From NCBI GenBank assembly GCA_032358255.1, contig JAULBX010025076.1, positions 1 to 64,000 of the forward strand: a DNA stretch of 64,000 bases. Reading direction: 5' to 3'. Under the pieces are notes generated by a model that did not search any database, was not told the DNA's origin, and saw only the letters and a list, made by a program, of their open reading frames with translations. Below, piece after piece: positions 49,727 through 62,100 of the stretch. Position numbers and translations under genes: made by a program. The stretch's first letter is position 1. Every line of letters begins with the position of its first letter. The DNA is from Heterotrichella gracilis (taxonomy: Eukaryota > Sar > Xanthophyceae > Tribonematales > Xanthonemataceae).

Positions 49727-52271
49727 ATGCCTCGCACGCAATGCATGCATATGCAGGGCAGTGCAGCAGTGTCTGGGCGAAGAGCCAGGCGGCACCCTTC
49801 GCTAGGGCTACACACCATAAGCTACACCACAAGCTACAAGGCTTCACACCACAGCACCTGGGCTGTGACTGCTAGTGGGAGCAGTTTGGGTGGGCAGGAA
49901 ACATGTAGCAGCGCCACCCGCCATCCTGCACGGGTTAAGCCCCACCGACAGAAGGTGGACACAGCCACACCTGCCCGTGCCGGTGCACTGAAATCCGTTA
50001 CCATCGAGCTGCAAAGGATAGGTATGACCAGTGCACGTTCCATCCTTGCCAGGTGCACGGCTCTTGTGCATGCCTAGACATGCCACAGCACACCCCTTGC
50101 GCCTGTGCCTCAAGCCAGACAAGAGAACGGTTGCATGCCTTAGTGATGGATAATAATTCATTGATTTTTTCACTGTGCTGAAGGACAAACGGTGACAGCA
50201 TTCACACAGTCAAGTCATGCACGACCACCCCACGCCACATGCATCCACTTCAAGCAAATAAAAGATATACTACTTACCAACAGGGGGATGAGAATATGAC
50301 TATTCTAGTCCCCCTGTTGCCAAGTATTGCCACCCCCTCATTATTAGATATTATTGCACACACCCACCGACAACGCCCTTAACCCACCTAAACACCCCAC
50401 CCCGCACCCCAGGCGCCTCCGTCACCCTCCAGTTCAGCCCCTCGGGGCTCCTGTGGGCGCGCGAGCCAGGCGCCAGGCTGTGGGATGGCGCCAGGCTACT
50501 GGCTGACTTCATGACGCAGGGCGATGCGCGCCTGGCGGCCCACCACCCGCGCCTGGATGCAGCCACATGGAGATGGCAGGTGAGGAGCCCGAGGGTGGCA
50601 GAAAAAATCAAAGGGGGTGGGGGAGTGGGAGGTGGCGGGGAAGGGCTGATCACCCAAGTTGTAGGCGATGGTAGTCAAGCTGCGCCACATCGCAGGCTGC
50701 TGGCACACTTGATGACGCAGGAGGTGGCGGCCCACCGGCGCCTGGATGCAGAGCATGTCCCATGGGGATAGCAGTGGCTGAATACTTGTGGCTCTGACAG
50801 GAGATGCGCCTGTGGGTGTTGTGCCTAGGCCTGTTACGCAGCTGCGCAAAGTGCCTTCTGGAGTTGCCGGATGAGGGCTGTAGCTTTCCTGTCATCCAAT
50901 CCCAACATGGCGCTAATCCGTGCTTCAGGGCCGGCTGCTGGTGCAAATGGTGTTAATGACTGTCACAATACAACCCTAAACCCTACTCTCGACCCTAAAC
51001 CTTAAACCCTGGAACCCCCTGCAGGGCCGGCTGGTGGTGGAGCTGGGGTGTGGGTTGGGATTAGGGTCCGCCACCGCAGCGCTGCTGGGAGCAAATGTCA
51101 TTGCAACAGACGGGGAGTCGCCCATCGTGACCCTGGCAAGGCGCAACCTGGCGCCTTACGCCACCTGTCAGGACCAGGCTGTGGCTGTGCATTTGCTGAA
51201 GTGGGGCGATGCGCAGGGCTTAGCTAAGCTGGTGCGTGTGGGTTTGCACGGGCAGCTGCTGTTTACCCCTTGGTGGGATGGGGTGTTAACGGATTCTGAC
51301 CAGATGAACCTGCGGTGCAGCCTTTGGCTCGTGCCAAGTGTAGGGTGTAGGGTCTGTGCTACGGGGCTGGGCTCGGGTTGCGCCTGTCCTATGCTCGTTC
51401 ACTTTTTATTGATGCAAGTTTGGAGTAAGTGCATGCAATATGCGGGAATTCCCAGGCGTGCAAGCCACAGACCTGTCGATGCATTGTTTGACCAGCTGCT
51501 CACAGGGCATAGCTGCATACAGCGCTGAAGTCATCATTGGCTCAGACCGGTCTGGTTTGCGCCAGGGTTCGTGCTAGGGTGTGTCCGCGTCCTGCACCGC
51601 TGTTGTTCATTCGGAGTGCCGCATAGCGGACCATTAGCACGGAACATGCGGCATAACTTACAAGCAAAGCACAGACCTGTTGATGCGATTTTTGGGCTCG
51701 CTGCTCGCAGGGCATAGCTGCGCACAGCGCTGACGTCATCATTGGCTCAGACCTGGTGTATGGCAGCAACCCCGGGGTGTGGGAGCGCCTGGTGGCCACA
51801 CTGCAGCTCCTGGCGGGGCCCAATACCCTCATCATATTGGCAGAGGTGGCGCGGCTGGAGGTAAATAAATAAATAATAAAACTGAAATGATAATAAAGTA
51901 AAAAAAAAAAATGGCAATAAAGTAATCGCTTGTCCTGTGGCTCATCCGCTTCCGCCTGTTATGTTGTGGTCCAACCCTCTTCTGCATGTCATTTCATTTG
52001 ACACCCGCTCCTAGCAAATGCATATTTTTTGTAGGGAACATGCCTAAACGTTTTTAATTTTGGCTATAATAGCTGATTGTAGTTATTTATTCCACCTTCT
52101 CAGGTGCAGTACGAGCGCTTCTGGGGACCACTTGAGGCTGCTGGGTTTGCGTGGCGGGAGGTGCCGACAGAGCAGCTGGGGCCTGTGGCGCAAGGGGGGA
52201 AGTGCAAGCTATGGTGCATCTTCCTGGCAGATGGAGCAGGGAGTTCATTGGATGGAGCCATGTGCAATTGA
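49727..52271 (+). CDS. METTL21-like protein methyltransferase (328 aa)
   Basis: Five exons join in phase: 49727-50021, 50413-50579, 51025-51231, 51711-51860 and 52104-52271 (TGA). The first 90 residues are basic and Ser-rich and could be a plastid or mitochondrial presequence; this exon is the least certain. The catalytic part follows the methyltransferase-16 plan: LLWAREPGARLWDGARLLADFM, motif I LVVELGCGLGLGSA (about residues 157-170), VIATDGESPIVTLARRN, VIIGSDLVYGSNP (post-motif II, with the usual D/SD-VY core) and a C-terminal strand LGPVAQGGKCKLWCIFLA. Family members methylate lysine (or histidine) on chaperones and elongation factors; the substrate here is unknown. Decayed copies of the end of exon 2 (50692-50774) and the start of exon 4 (51461-51549) lie in introns. 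Confidence 0.85.
50973..51010. repeat. telomere-like CCCTAAA tract before an acceptor
   Basis: Four degenerate units ending 14 bp before the exon at 51025. Confidence 0.75.
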
Positions 52272-53123
52272 GCATTGGATTCGGGTGTTGGTGACAGGGC
52301 CGTGCCGTGTAAGGGGCTAAAAGGGGGGGTCTTCTGTACCCGCGCCACACAGGCAATGCACGCGGGTATGTCGCATGTTGCGTTGCATGTACATACATAC
52401 GCACAAGTCACATCATCACTAAACTTTAGAACTGGATTGAGGGTACAGGGTAATTGTTTTAGGGGTTTGGGAAATCGTATGCGCGATGGTATGCAGGCCG
52501 TGCTGGTAGCCCACCTGCAGTGTAGTCCTACCATCTAGCTGCCAGCAATAGTATTGGCCAGGCATGTGAGAATGCACCGAACGTTATGTCAGCCCATCAA
52601 CCGATTGTGCCTCGCATGACCAGCGAGGATGGAAACTTGTGCCTGACAAATGTGGCCTCCCACGATTTTCCTGCAGAAATATTTAGGGTTCTTTGCCGTT
52701 GACGTGAAACCCTAATACACTTGTCATAGTGAAGTTATACGTGAAGTGAACGTATTACATCCGGGGCATTGATGCAAAAGAAGCAAAGCGGTAATATCAC
52801 TGCTTGTCATTGCGCCTCTCACTTATTGTCATATGAGCCACTAGCTTGAGGACGGTGTGAAAGATTCCAATTTAGGTCGCATGATGCATGCATGCATGTA
52901 TTGCAAGATGGCGCCTGGCCCAGCAAACACAAGCCCGCCCAAGTACTAGTCCCTGCCTCGCTCCAGCTGTTGCCTTGAGTATCCATTTTCGATTGCTCGT
53001 TCTACGTCTGTGCTGCCAGTGTTTACAAAAGCAGCAGCATCCCGTCCAGGCGAAACCTCCTATAGCAAAGATACCCAACCATTATGCTGAGTGGAGCTTG
53101 TAGCCGTAGGTAGGCAGCGAGGG
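52272..53123. other. spacer between tandem plus-strand genes
   Basis: 3' flank of the methyltransferase gene and promoter of the next gene. Contains GCATGCATGCATG at 52885-52897. No gene is seen. Confidence 0.55.
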
Positions 53124-55323
53124 ATGCAACACGTCCACCTCAGGGAGCGGCCCAAACCGGCAACTCCCCACACCGACAGCCAACCAGCCGCTGATGAGCA
53201 ATCTACCACGTGGTGCCCTCAGCCAGTGCAGTCTGGTCTGGAAGCCCTCGCACGGGGCTGGAGGTGGTGTGACCGCCACCTGCCACCATGGCTTTCAGCA
53301 GGCAGGTTGCTTGTGCTGGCCCTCTGTGGCATAGCCCTGACCACAGCCCTGGTGGTCGCGTTGGTAACCACCATGGCAACCTGCAAGCGGCTTCCACGTC
53401 CCTTGGCAAAGTTCTACGGGGACTTTGACAGCATACAGTGCCCAAACACGTCAGGCCACTCGCTGGGGGAGCTGGGGCTGGTGGTGGTTGCGCACAGCCC
53501 TGCAGACACGCAGGTCTACCTGGGCTCGCCAAGCATAGCTCGGCTGCCTGGCGGTGCACTGCTGGCAACGTACAACCACTTTGGCCCACAGGTATGGCTC
53601 TGAACTTGGAAACTAAATCTTAGTTCTGTTCCCGGGGTGTTGCTTTGTGCGCATTCTAGGTTGTGGTGGTAATGCAACACCATGGCACGTGGTAATAGGG
53701 ATGGGCGACTGGTGTTAACAACCATACTTTGGACTGAGTTTGCAAAGACCTGTTCTTTGCATTGGAAACACACTATGCTTGACGGCACTGTCAATCTGCT
53801 TTGCATAACGCTTTGTACCGGAGGCACCCTCAAAGTGTGATTGAAACCGTGCCTGTGGGGTGCGACGTGCAGGCAAGCTGGACAGCGCACACCTTTGTCC
53901 TCTCTTCCCTTGACCAAGGCCAGACGTGGCAGAACGTGTCCACAGTGCTGAACCAGTATTGGAGCAAGGTATTTGTGCTCAACGGCACTGTCTACCTACT
54001 GGGTACCTCCTCCTGTGGGGCCTGGAACGCAACTGCAAACATCGCGATTGCATCCAGTGTGGACCAAGGGCTGACGTGGAAGCAGGCCACACTGTTTTCA
54101 GTGCCCCACGGGGCTAAAGGCCACTACCACGGCAGCGCAACACCAGTGGCGGTGGCAAATGGCCGCATTTGGCATGGGTTTGAGCTCTCGCGGCACCCCT
54201 CCAGGTATGTCCTGTTGCTGGGCACGCGATGTGGATTTGCTGTTTCTGCCTTCATGCAACCCACTTTTTGTCACACAACACACTACACATTGCTTGAGGC
54301 ACGCATGTGCACATGCCATTTTTCTCTACCTGGTTGGGATGCGAGTGCAGCTGTATGTGCCAGACTGTAATCGTTTAAATGCTTGCCATGTGCAGGTGGC
54401 CACAAGACTTTGAGGCGCTGATCATATCAGCCCCTATCACTGCTGACTTGCTGCTACCTGAAAGCTGGAGCATGAGCAACCTGGTTGACTTCAACAACCA
54501 ATGGATCCATGAAGCAGCGGGACCATACAGCAGCCAGCACCCCCTCACATCGCAGCAAAATGGCATGAACACCAGCCATGGCGATCCTACCCTGTCTGAG
54601 ATAACCTACGGCGGATTTCTCGAGGGGAACGCAGTTGTTAGCCCAGACAACAGCACAGTTTATGTTCTTCTCAGGTCAGTTATCCTAAACCCTAAACCCT
54701 AAACCCTAAACCCTAAACCCTAAATTTGCTGATGTGCTGATATAGTGTATGTTCTCCTCAGGACACCATTGTACAACAAGTACTGCCGCGCACGGGACGT
54801 CAATCATGCAACGCTGCTCAAGGTCACAACCCCACAGCCCTTGGAGCAATATGATTTGCAGCAAAGCATGTCACAACCCCAGCTGCAGTTGGAGCATGAG
54901 GCATTTTTTTCCATGCCTGGCGGCGGCAACAACTTTGCCATCCAGCGCGATGCTGAGTCGGGATTGTACGTCAGCTTGCTGAACCCTGGGATTCACGACA
55001 CGTTCATCGAGGATCCAAGAAATGTGTTGGTGTTGGCGACCTCCACTGATTTGCGGGTATGGGAGGTTGTGCATGTTGTTCTGACGGATCCCACTGATTT
55101 GGGTTGGATGCTCAGTGTGCGCTGCATTGGGTTCCACTATGTTGACTGGATTTTTGATGGCAATGACATTCTCGCATTGATCAGGACTGCTTTCAACGGG
55201 GCCCATCGCTATCATGACAGCAATTACATCACATTCAAGCGCATGCCCAACTGGAGGCAGTACATGGGGAGGAAACCAATCCAGTGGGCAAGCATCCCCA
55301 CCAAAACCAAGCCTGTGGTATAA
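53124..55323 (+). CDS. type II membrane protein with sialidase-like Asp-boxes (546 aa)
   Basis: Four exons join in phase: 53124-53591, 53873-54204, 54396-54674 and 54762-55323 (TAA). A 60-residue cytoplasmic segment precedes one membrane helix, LLVLALCGIALTTALVVALV (about residues 62-81). The lumenal part starts with SPADTQVYLGSPSIARLPGG. It contains two Asp-box motifs, SLDQGQTW (168-175) and SVDQGLTW (218-225), and predicted beta strands, the layout of six-bladed sialidase-like propellers. Several NxS/T sites are present (NVS, NGT, NAT, NTS, NST). This suggests a Golgi or surface glycoside-acting or glycan-binding protein. A complete sialidase catalytic triad of arginines could not be verified, so enzyme activity is not claimed. 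Intron 3 is only 87 bp and consists largely of CCCTAAA repeats. Confidence 0.75.
54684..54724. repeat. telomeric CCCTAAA array inside an 87-bp intron
   Basis: Almost six perfect CCTAAAC units make up nearly half of the intron 54675-54761. Confidence 0.9.
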
Positions 55324-55627
55324 GCATTTATCACATTCAGTATAACTACAGCAAATGAGTTACCACTCTGTTTTTTTGTGATACCCACATGCAGCTGCGG
55401 CTGATACAAATGTACATTTTCCTATGTACCACAGCAGCAAAATTTTACTTCCCTTCCTACAGACACATGCGGCTGGAAATGTTTGCGTAATACAACCCCA
55501 TCGCACCATCAATGTAACACATGCGGCTGCACTTTGCTGCAGCATGCACCCCACAGTGACCGAGCAAGGGTGATAGGCACGCAATATTCATCCACCTGCT
55601 ATTGACAGCTGACTATGGCTGTACCAG
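55324..55627. other. spacer between convergent 3' ends
   Basis: 3' untranslated regions of the Asp-box gene and of GPN1. Nothing else is seen. Confidence 0.6.
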
Positions 55628-57887
55628 TCATTCCTCGCCACTACCATCCTCCTCGTCTTCTACAGCATCCTCCACATCAACGTCGTGCAGATCAAGCACC
55701 TTGCGGTGTCCCTGGGATTGCTCCAGGTCCTGCCTGAACTGTGAAATGTCCTTCTCCCTCCGTGCCTCCTCTTCACTGGCCTTGGCCTGCAGATGGGGAG
55801 GTGTCACGAGTATCAGGGCACAGCTTGCCAAAATTGCCATAAACAGGTATAAGGAGGCACAGCAATAGCATCAAAATAGAGCAAGCAAGAACTTTTGTAA
55901 AATATCCGGGCAAAATGAAGCAAAATAAAATCCTTGTACGGTATGCGGTGTTAGCCTGCATATTTCAGACATAAATAAGGTCGAACAGGCTGCTGTCAGT
56001 ACGTGTGTCCCTGGTGAAAAACTCCACTTGTCGCAAGCCTGTTTGCTTCCAATATACCATGCATCCCATGTCAAAATAACCTCTGTGTGCAGAGCAGACC
56101 CAACAGGTAGATGGTCATCTGCAATGCATACCATGCCACCTCCATCCCCCACATCTAATGTAGCACGCACCTCTACTCGCTTGTCCAGGTCAGCTCTGTA
56201 AAACTGGTAGTACTCCTTGGTGCAATCCTTGACAGCATCGAAGAACTCATCCATGCCATCCCCAGTGACAGCTGAAACCCCCACCGATCTGAGGTTGGAG
56301 TAAAACTCCTCCAGCACTAGTGAGAGAGATCTGCTGAGAGTGGCTGCATACGAAGAGTCGCTCTCCAAGGCTGCGCTGAACGTGTCAAAATCCTCCATCC
56401 ATTCCGTTGCAAAGTCGTGTCGCGTGACGTCCACTTTGTTGAACACCAGCAGCATGGGCAGCTTGGTCTTGTAGAGTATACTACAGGCCTGTACGATAGG
56501 GGGCATGGCGATTTGATGTGTGTTGCAACCTCACTGCAAGCAGGTTACACCATCATCGCAGGTAGAGCACTACAAGGCTGGAATTGGTGAACGGTCTCTG
56601 TATATCCTTTACAGATTAAATTGAAAGAAAGGCTTCGAAGCTCAGCTAAGCACCTGATTATGCCATGTCATTGTGGTGTAGTTCATGCCATTTTTCTAAA
56701 ATTCTATTCATTACTCAAACATCAGGCTTTATCGCTCAGACCCCACAGGTTAATGCACTGCGTTGTACAGCTGTGCACACCAACCCAGCAGGTAATGCAA
56801 GCAATGACAACCCAGCTACATGCACCCACCTGTAGCATGTTGCTCATGAAGGTTTGCGGGTGGGTGCAGCGGGGGGTGTCGATGACATACGCCACCATTG
56901 TTGGAAACGTGGAGGCAAATGCCTCTGTGATGATGGCACCCGATGCCGACCACGTGAAGATTTCAATCTGGCCTGGAGTGTCTGCAATGATGTACTGCAG
57001 CGGAGGGTCCCGCGGCTTCTCGCAGAGCGAAATGACCTGGTCAAATATTCACAGGGCATACTTAGTCCACAGGGCTGGGCAGAGGAGCAATCTTGGGCAC
57101 TGTGCATCGATTTAACAAACATGCATCCAGCGCATGCACAGTAATTTCTCAGGAGTCATTGCAAGCTCTAATTCAATGCGATGCAATTGCTTTTTGCCTT
57201 GGCTAGCGGGCATGGGTTCAGTTGGTGGCCAATGCATAGGCTAACGACGTTAATCTCCCTGTTCACCTGGTCAAATCGAGTTGCAAACAGGTTGAGGGAG
57301 GTGAGAATCCCGCCATTGGGACCCAGGTTGTACTGCTTCATTACGTTCTTGTAGTTGACCTGGGACAAGCAAAAACGGTGCTAGGTCAGCAATAACCTCC
57401 TGGCACACAGACGACTGGCCATATATTATAATCCACGCACCACCTGAATCACAACATGCATGGCTTGACAAGTCAACAACAATTCGGCCCTGTACTATAA
57501 TACGTACTGTATCTCGTATGTCTATGTTGGCTCCATAGGGTACTTGTGCCACAGCAGGGTCCAGGTTGAGGATGTAGCCAGGCTGCTTCTTGGTATGAAG
57601 GTAGGAGTTGATGCGCTGCATGAGGGTAGTCTTGCCCGAACCCGCCATCCCTGGTGTGCAAGGGATGGTCAAGATTGCCACCGGATGGAGTGGCTATAGA
57701 TATGCATGCATGCATGTTGTGTGAGCTTCTTATGCATGCATATATGCGGACAACACGGGTGCGGCCGGCTGGTAGGTGGCTCACCTATAACTAATATAAC
57801 CGATGGTTTGTCTTCCATAGACAACCGCTCCATCGCGGCGACGCCGCTCGTGCTGGGTTGGTTATCGTCTGTGCTGCCGGACGCCAT
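55628..57887 (-). CDS. GPN1: GPN-loop GTPase 1 (340 aa)
   Basis: Six minus-strand exons join in phase: 57785-57887, 57518-57660, 57267-57359, 56830-57036, 56171-56488 and 55628-55786 (TGA). G motifs in order are the P-loop [14 protein letters not shown] (about 35-48), [21 protein letters not shown], the family-defining Gly-Pro-Asn in [15 protein letters not shown] (93-107), DTPGQIEIF (G3), [12 protein letters not shown] (G4) and [13 protein letters not shown] (G5). The C-terminus is acidic ([21 protein letters not shown]), as in other GPN1 proteins. GPN1 pairs with GPN3 and helps assemble RNA polymerase II and bring it into the nucleus; this is family knowledge. The ATG at 57887 gives a short acidic N-terminus of normal length. 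The gene is divergent from the bZIP gene. Confidence 0.95.
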
Positions 57888-59129
57888 TGGTACTACCCTA
57901 GCCTAGTGACCTCCCAGGAACCCGCGGGCGAGCAAATACCTGTACACAATAGGATAGTGCTTACACCTACACAATGTGGGTACTATCGGCTTGCTTTGTT
58001 GCCACCCCAGTTGTTACATAAGCATGATGGGCACCTGCTTGGAGGCTAGTCACGCCCGGAGTCACGCCGCGCCAGAACAACCAGCAGGGCACAGTGGCTT
58101 TGCAAAGCTGCATATAATAACAATCGTCTTAACTGGCTCCCTACCTTTCAAACAATGTTCTTAAAGAGGAGAAAAGCATTCTCTGCCAGTCCTGCTTCTG
58201 TTTCACTCCCCACCTCAAGGCACTCTTATATGCCACCTTGGCCAGTCGCCTTAGGTAAAGCAGGCCATATGAGCCCCCCGTGCAAACTTCCCAGTCTTAA
58301 CCTCTCCACGATCTCGGGCCTTGTTGCACAACTGCCTTGTTGCCCTCATTGGGGTACAGTTCTGCGTCTGCGCGACCTTGTGCTGTGTTACGGTATCCCT
58401 GTGTCGCTGTCCACACGCAGCTTCGGGACGCAGGAAGGGACCCATATGATACACCCCACGTGGGAATAGTCTGTACATCCAGCTCCTGAACATGAGATAG
58501 CTTGCATTTGACACTGTTGAAGCCGTTTTCCTTACGTCGACCAGTCGCCCAATTGGGCAGAAAGCTCTTTGGGTCGAGGTTTACCACTCGTGCCCTCATA
58601 TGCTCTTTCACCTTTCCTCAGCAGCAGCAGCCACCAAGGATTGTGCCTTTGGCGAAGAGCAACACTGTTTAACTTTCTGCAGTCGAAAAGCGGGGGTGGT
58701 CCTTCTCTGAGCACGCTCATCTGGTGCTCTATACACAAAACACTGGCAGGTGGGTTGCCCATACAGCCCATATATGGGTAGACGTCTCTGTAATACGTCG
58801 GGGGTAGTACGTCAGTGGCACACAACTCACCCTTCTGGTGGCAGTGCAACTACTCTCGACTGCCACAACCATTTTAAGCGCTCACTCGCACTTTTGTACG
58901 CTTGCCTATCTGTCGCATTCTGTGTCGCACCCGTGGGATCGGTCCATACTATCGTGATCGCAGCTAACTTCCTGTTTGTTCAAGCATACTCTGACCTGTC
59001 CAGTGCCAGTCAGTGCACGGTTGCGAAGCAAGTAGGAACACCTGTGCCTTTAAGCAACGCTGGTCTCACCATCTGTCGGTGGTTTTCACCTTTGCAGGTT
59101 TCAGAGCATTGTATGGTCAGCCGTTCAAC
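57888..59129. other. spacer between divergent GPN1 and bZIP genes
   Basis: Promoter region of both genes. A TTTGCAG acceptor at 59091-59097 just before the bZIP start suggests a spliced 5' leader or an upstream coding exon, which was not found. Confidence 0.55.
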
Positions 59130-62100
59130 ATGGAGCTGGAGGCCAACGCCCAAGACTTGGACAGTATCTACCTACCCAGCTCGCCAGAGATCAGCTTCGA
59201 CGCCAAGGCTGAGTTCTTCGACCTGAACCACCTACAGCACCAGTCTTTCAACCTCGAACTGCCCTCCACAACAGCCACCAGCAGCGTTGACATCCCAGCC
59301 CACATCGCCCCCCTGTTTCTGGGCCATGGCTCTGGAGCTACAGCCGGCCTGGTCATGGCCCCACCAGCCACCACCAACCTACCCATTGGCTGGATGAACG
59401 GGACCATGTTCCAGGGAGCCTGCCTGCCGCCAATGCAGCCACCTCAGTATGCTGCCACAAGTGGCATGACCATCCCGCAGCACCCAGTCATGCAAGCACC
59501 CGCCAACCTAAAACGGGCCACCAGCGGGCGGAGGAACGACACCAGCCAGCTTGCCCAGCCCTCCTCCCTGCCCACCCAGTTTGACTTTGCCCTCAGCAAC
59601 GACGTCGAGTCGGTGCCCAACAAGCGGCCCATAGACTTCACCACCACCCAGTTCTCTGCCTCAGCGCCAGAGGAGCACGGCCTGGCAGCCGCCCTCTCCC
59701 GCCCCCCCAGCAAGCGCAGCAACCCCAAGCCCGCGCAGTCGGCCGCGCCGCTGCCCGCCTACAACCCCCATGGGGTGACGACCAAGCAGGAGCACAGCCC
59801 CGACAGCGACGAGGCCCTGCACCAGAACCAGGCGGCGGGGGACTCCAACTATGATGGGCTGGATGTGGATGGGCTGGACTTCTTCTCGCAGAAGGAGAAA
59901 AACCGGGTGGCCCAGCGGCGCTTCCGCATGCGCCAGAAGGTGGGTAAACCTTAAACTCTGCACCGTAAACAGTGCCTCTAGGGTGGCATAGAGCATGGGT
60001 GCGCTGTGTTGAGAACGTGTGCCTGCACAGCGTCCAAGGCATTGTCACTATCGTAGTGCGAGTAGGAGGGGGGTTGTGGGGGGGGAGGAGGCGCTGGCAA
60101 GCCCGCAGTCCCGCCAGCATGCGCAGAGCATGTTGGTCGCAGTGCACCTCAGCTGGAGGCGATGTGCCTGAGAAAATACCTGAGCTTCGGCTTTGCTCTG
60201 CTGGTGCTTGCTTGCGTCTTAGCACTTCGGATGAGCAGTGAGGCTTGTCCATTTGACGCCAAGCAGTTCCACCTCACCACTTTTCTACACCGGTCGCAAT
60301 GCAAATGGACCTCGGCATGAGCGCCGTGCAATGCCGTTATCATTATTTATTACTATAGCACTGCTGTCATCATGTATTTAAACATGTGATTGCAATGCGG
60401 TGGCGTACAGGAGAAGATTGATTTGTTATCATTGCACTGCCGTTATTATTTTGTAATATAGTATTGCGCTGCGATGGGGTACAGGAGGACATTTATTTAT
60501 CATTATTGCACTGCCGTGTTTTTTACATATCATTATTGCACTGCGGTTGCGTGCAGGAGAAGATCAAGAACTGGCAGCAGCAGCTTGACCAGCTGGTGGA
60601 GCGTGTGGGCCAGCTGGAGCTTGAGAAGGCGCACCTCATGACCAAGAACAGGCTGCTCACGGACGTGGTCAAGAACCACTCAAACCACGAGGAGAGGCTG
60701 CACGCACACGAGGTGGGTGCCAGCTAGATATATCCATTCACCTACTCATTCTATATTGATTCGATGTGCATGCTGGGCTTCCCTACTCACATAAGCAAGC
60801 TTAAGGGACGGTGGGTTTCGATACCGCGTCACCTATGGTCTTGGGACGCAACGAGCAGGAGCTCAGATGAATATAATTATACGTCCCTTTGTTAATGGAT
60901 GAATACCAACACGCTTGCAAAACAAATTGCCCCCTTTTGCAGGAGATCATGCTTCACGAGCAGGAGCTCATCCTGCGTGACCTGGTGCAGTTCATGAACG
61001 TGGTGGCAGACACAGACACGCCCGACCACCCTGACAGGATGGAGGAGGACATTGTGCGCACATGGACGCTACACGAGCTCGCGGAGAACTTCTTCCCGGT
61101 AGGAATATGTACTGTGGTTGTGGTTGCATTTCCGCACATCTTTGCTGTGCCCATACGTTATAGTGCATGCATACGAAAGAGAATGCACACCGTAGAAGAG
61201 AATGCACATCTGGGAATTGTGCTTTGTGAGGGTTGCGCCATGCTGAGTATTTGCCAGCGCTAGCACCGGCATGGGTTGTTGCTGCGGGGGCAACCGCCAA
61301 GGGTAAATCCTAGGTGCATGGCCGTAGGGTTTAGGGTAAGGAGGGCATTGCAATTACATGGTTTGAATGCAATTTGTGTCCCTTTGTTGCTGCAGAGGCA
61401 CATCGCCAAGTCCAAGATGCTCCTGAAGCAAATACAGGCCAACCCAGGCGCACCCGCTGCCGCAGAGCTCAGCAAGCTGCTGCAAGTCAGGGTACGTGAA
61501 GGAAATAATCACGCCATCCTAACGCCTGACCTACTCCAACCTCAAATTCCTGGCACACCTTTCCGACACAGCCATGACCGGACTGTTCATGTCACGTGAT
61601 AGCAGTATGTCATACCATGGCCATCCCACACGCTCCTGTACGTAAAAGTGCCTTCAAACATGCCCCTGGGTGACGCCCACTGTGCCTCTTATGTAATACA
61701 CCCTGCATCCTACTCACGGCACGGTGCCTCGTAACGGGTTGGCACCAAAAAGCGCCCGTGCTCAAGCCTAAGCAGTAAGCACGCATCGGTGCTGTTAGCA
61801 TGTGACAGTAAGAACCCCTGTTTGCCTCCTCGCAAAGTGACAGCGGGAAATCGCACTCGCTTAGCCCTCAACCTTACATGGGTGTTGCCTAAACCCTACC
61901 CGTACACAAGTATTGCCTTAAACCTTAATCCTAGACCCTACACCCCAACCAAACCTGTTGCCTCTTACAGTGCGACAGCGAGAAGCGGCGCGCTCTTTTC
62001 TCTTGCTACTACTGGGCCATCTTCTGCTACAACTACCACCTGCAGCGCCAGGAGGAGGGGGCGGGAAACCTGCCGCCACAGGGCGCGGACTACCTCACAG

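Noticed and set aside
53760-53830. Junction copy in intron 1 of the Asp-box gene (GACGGCACTGTCAATCTGC against AACGGCACTGTCTACCTAC in exon 2)
   Set aside because: The match is short, lies in the middle of the exon and does not cross a splice border, so it may be chance.
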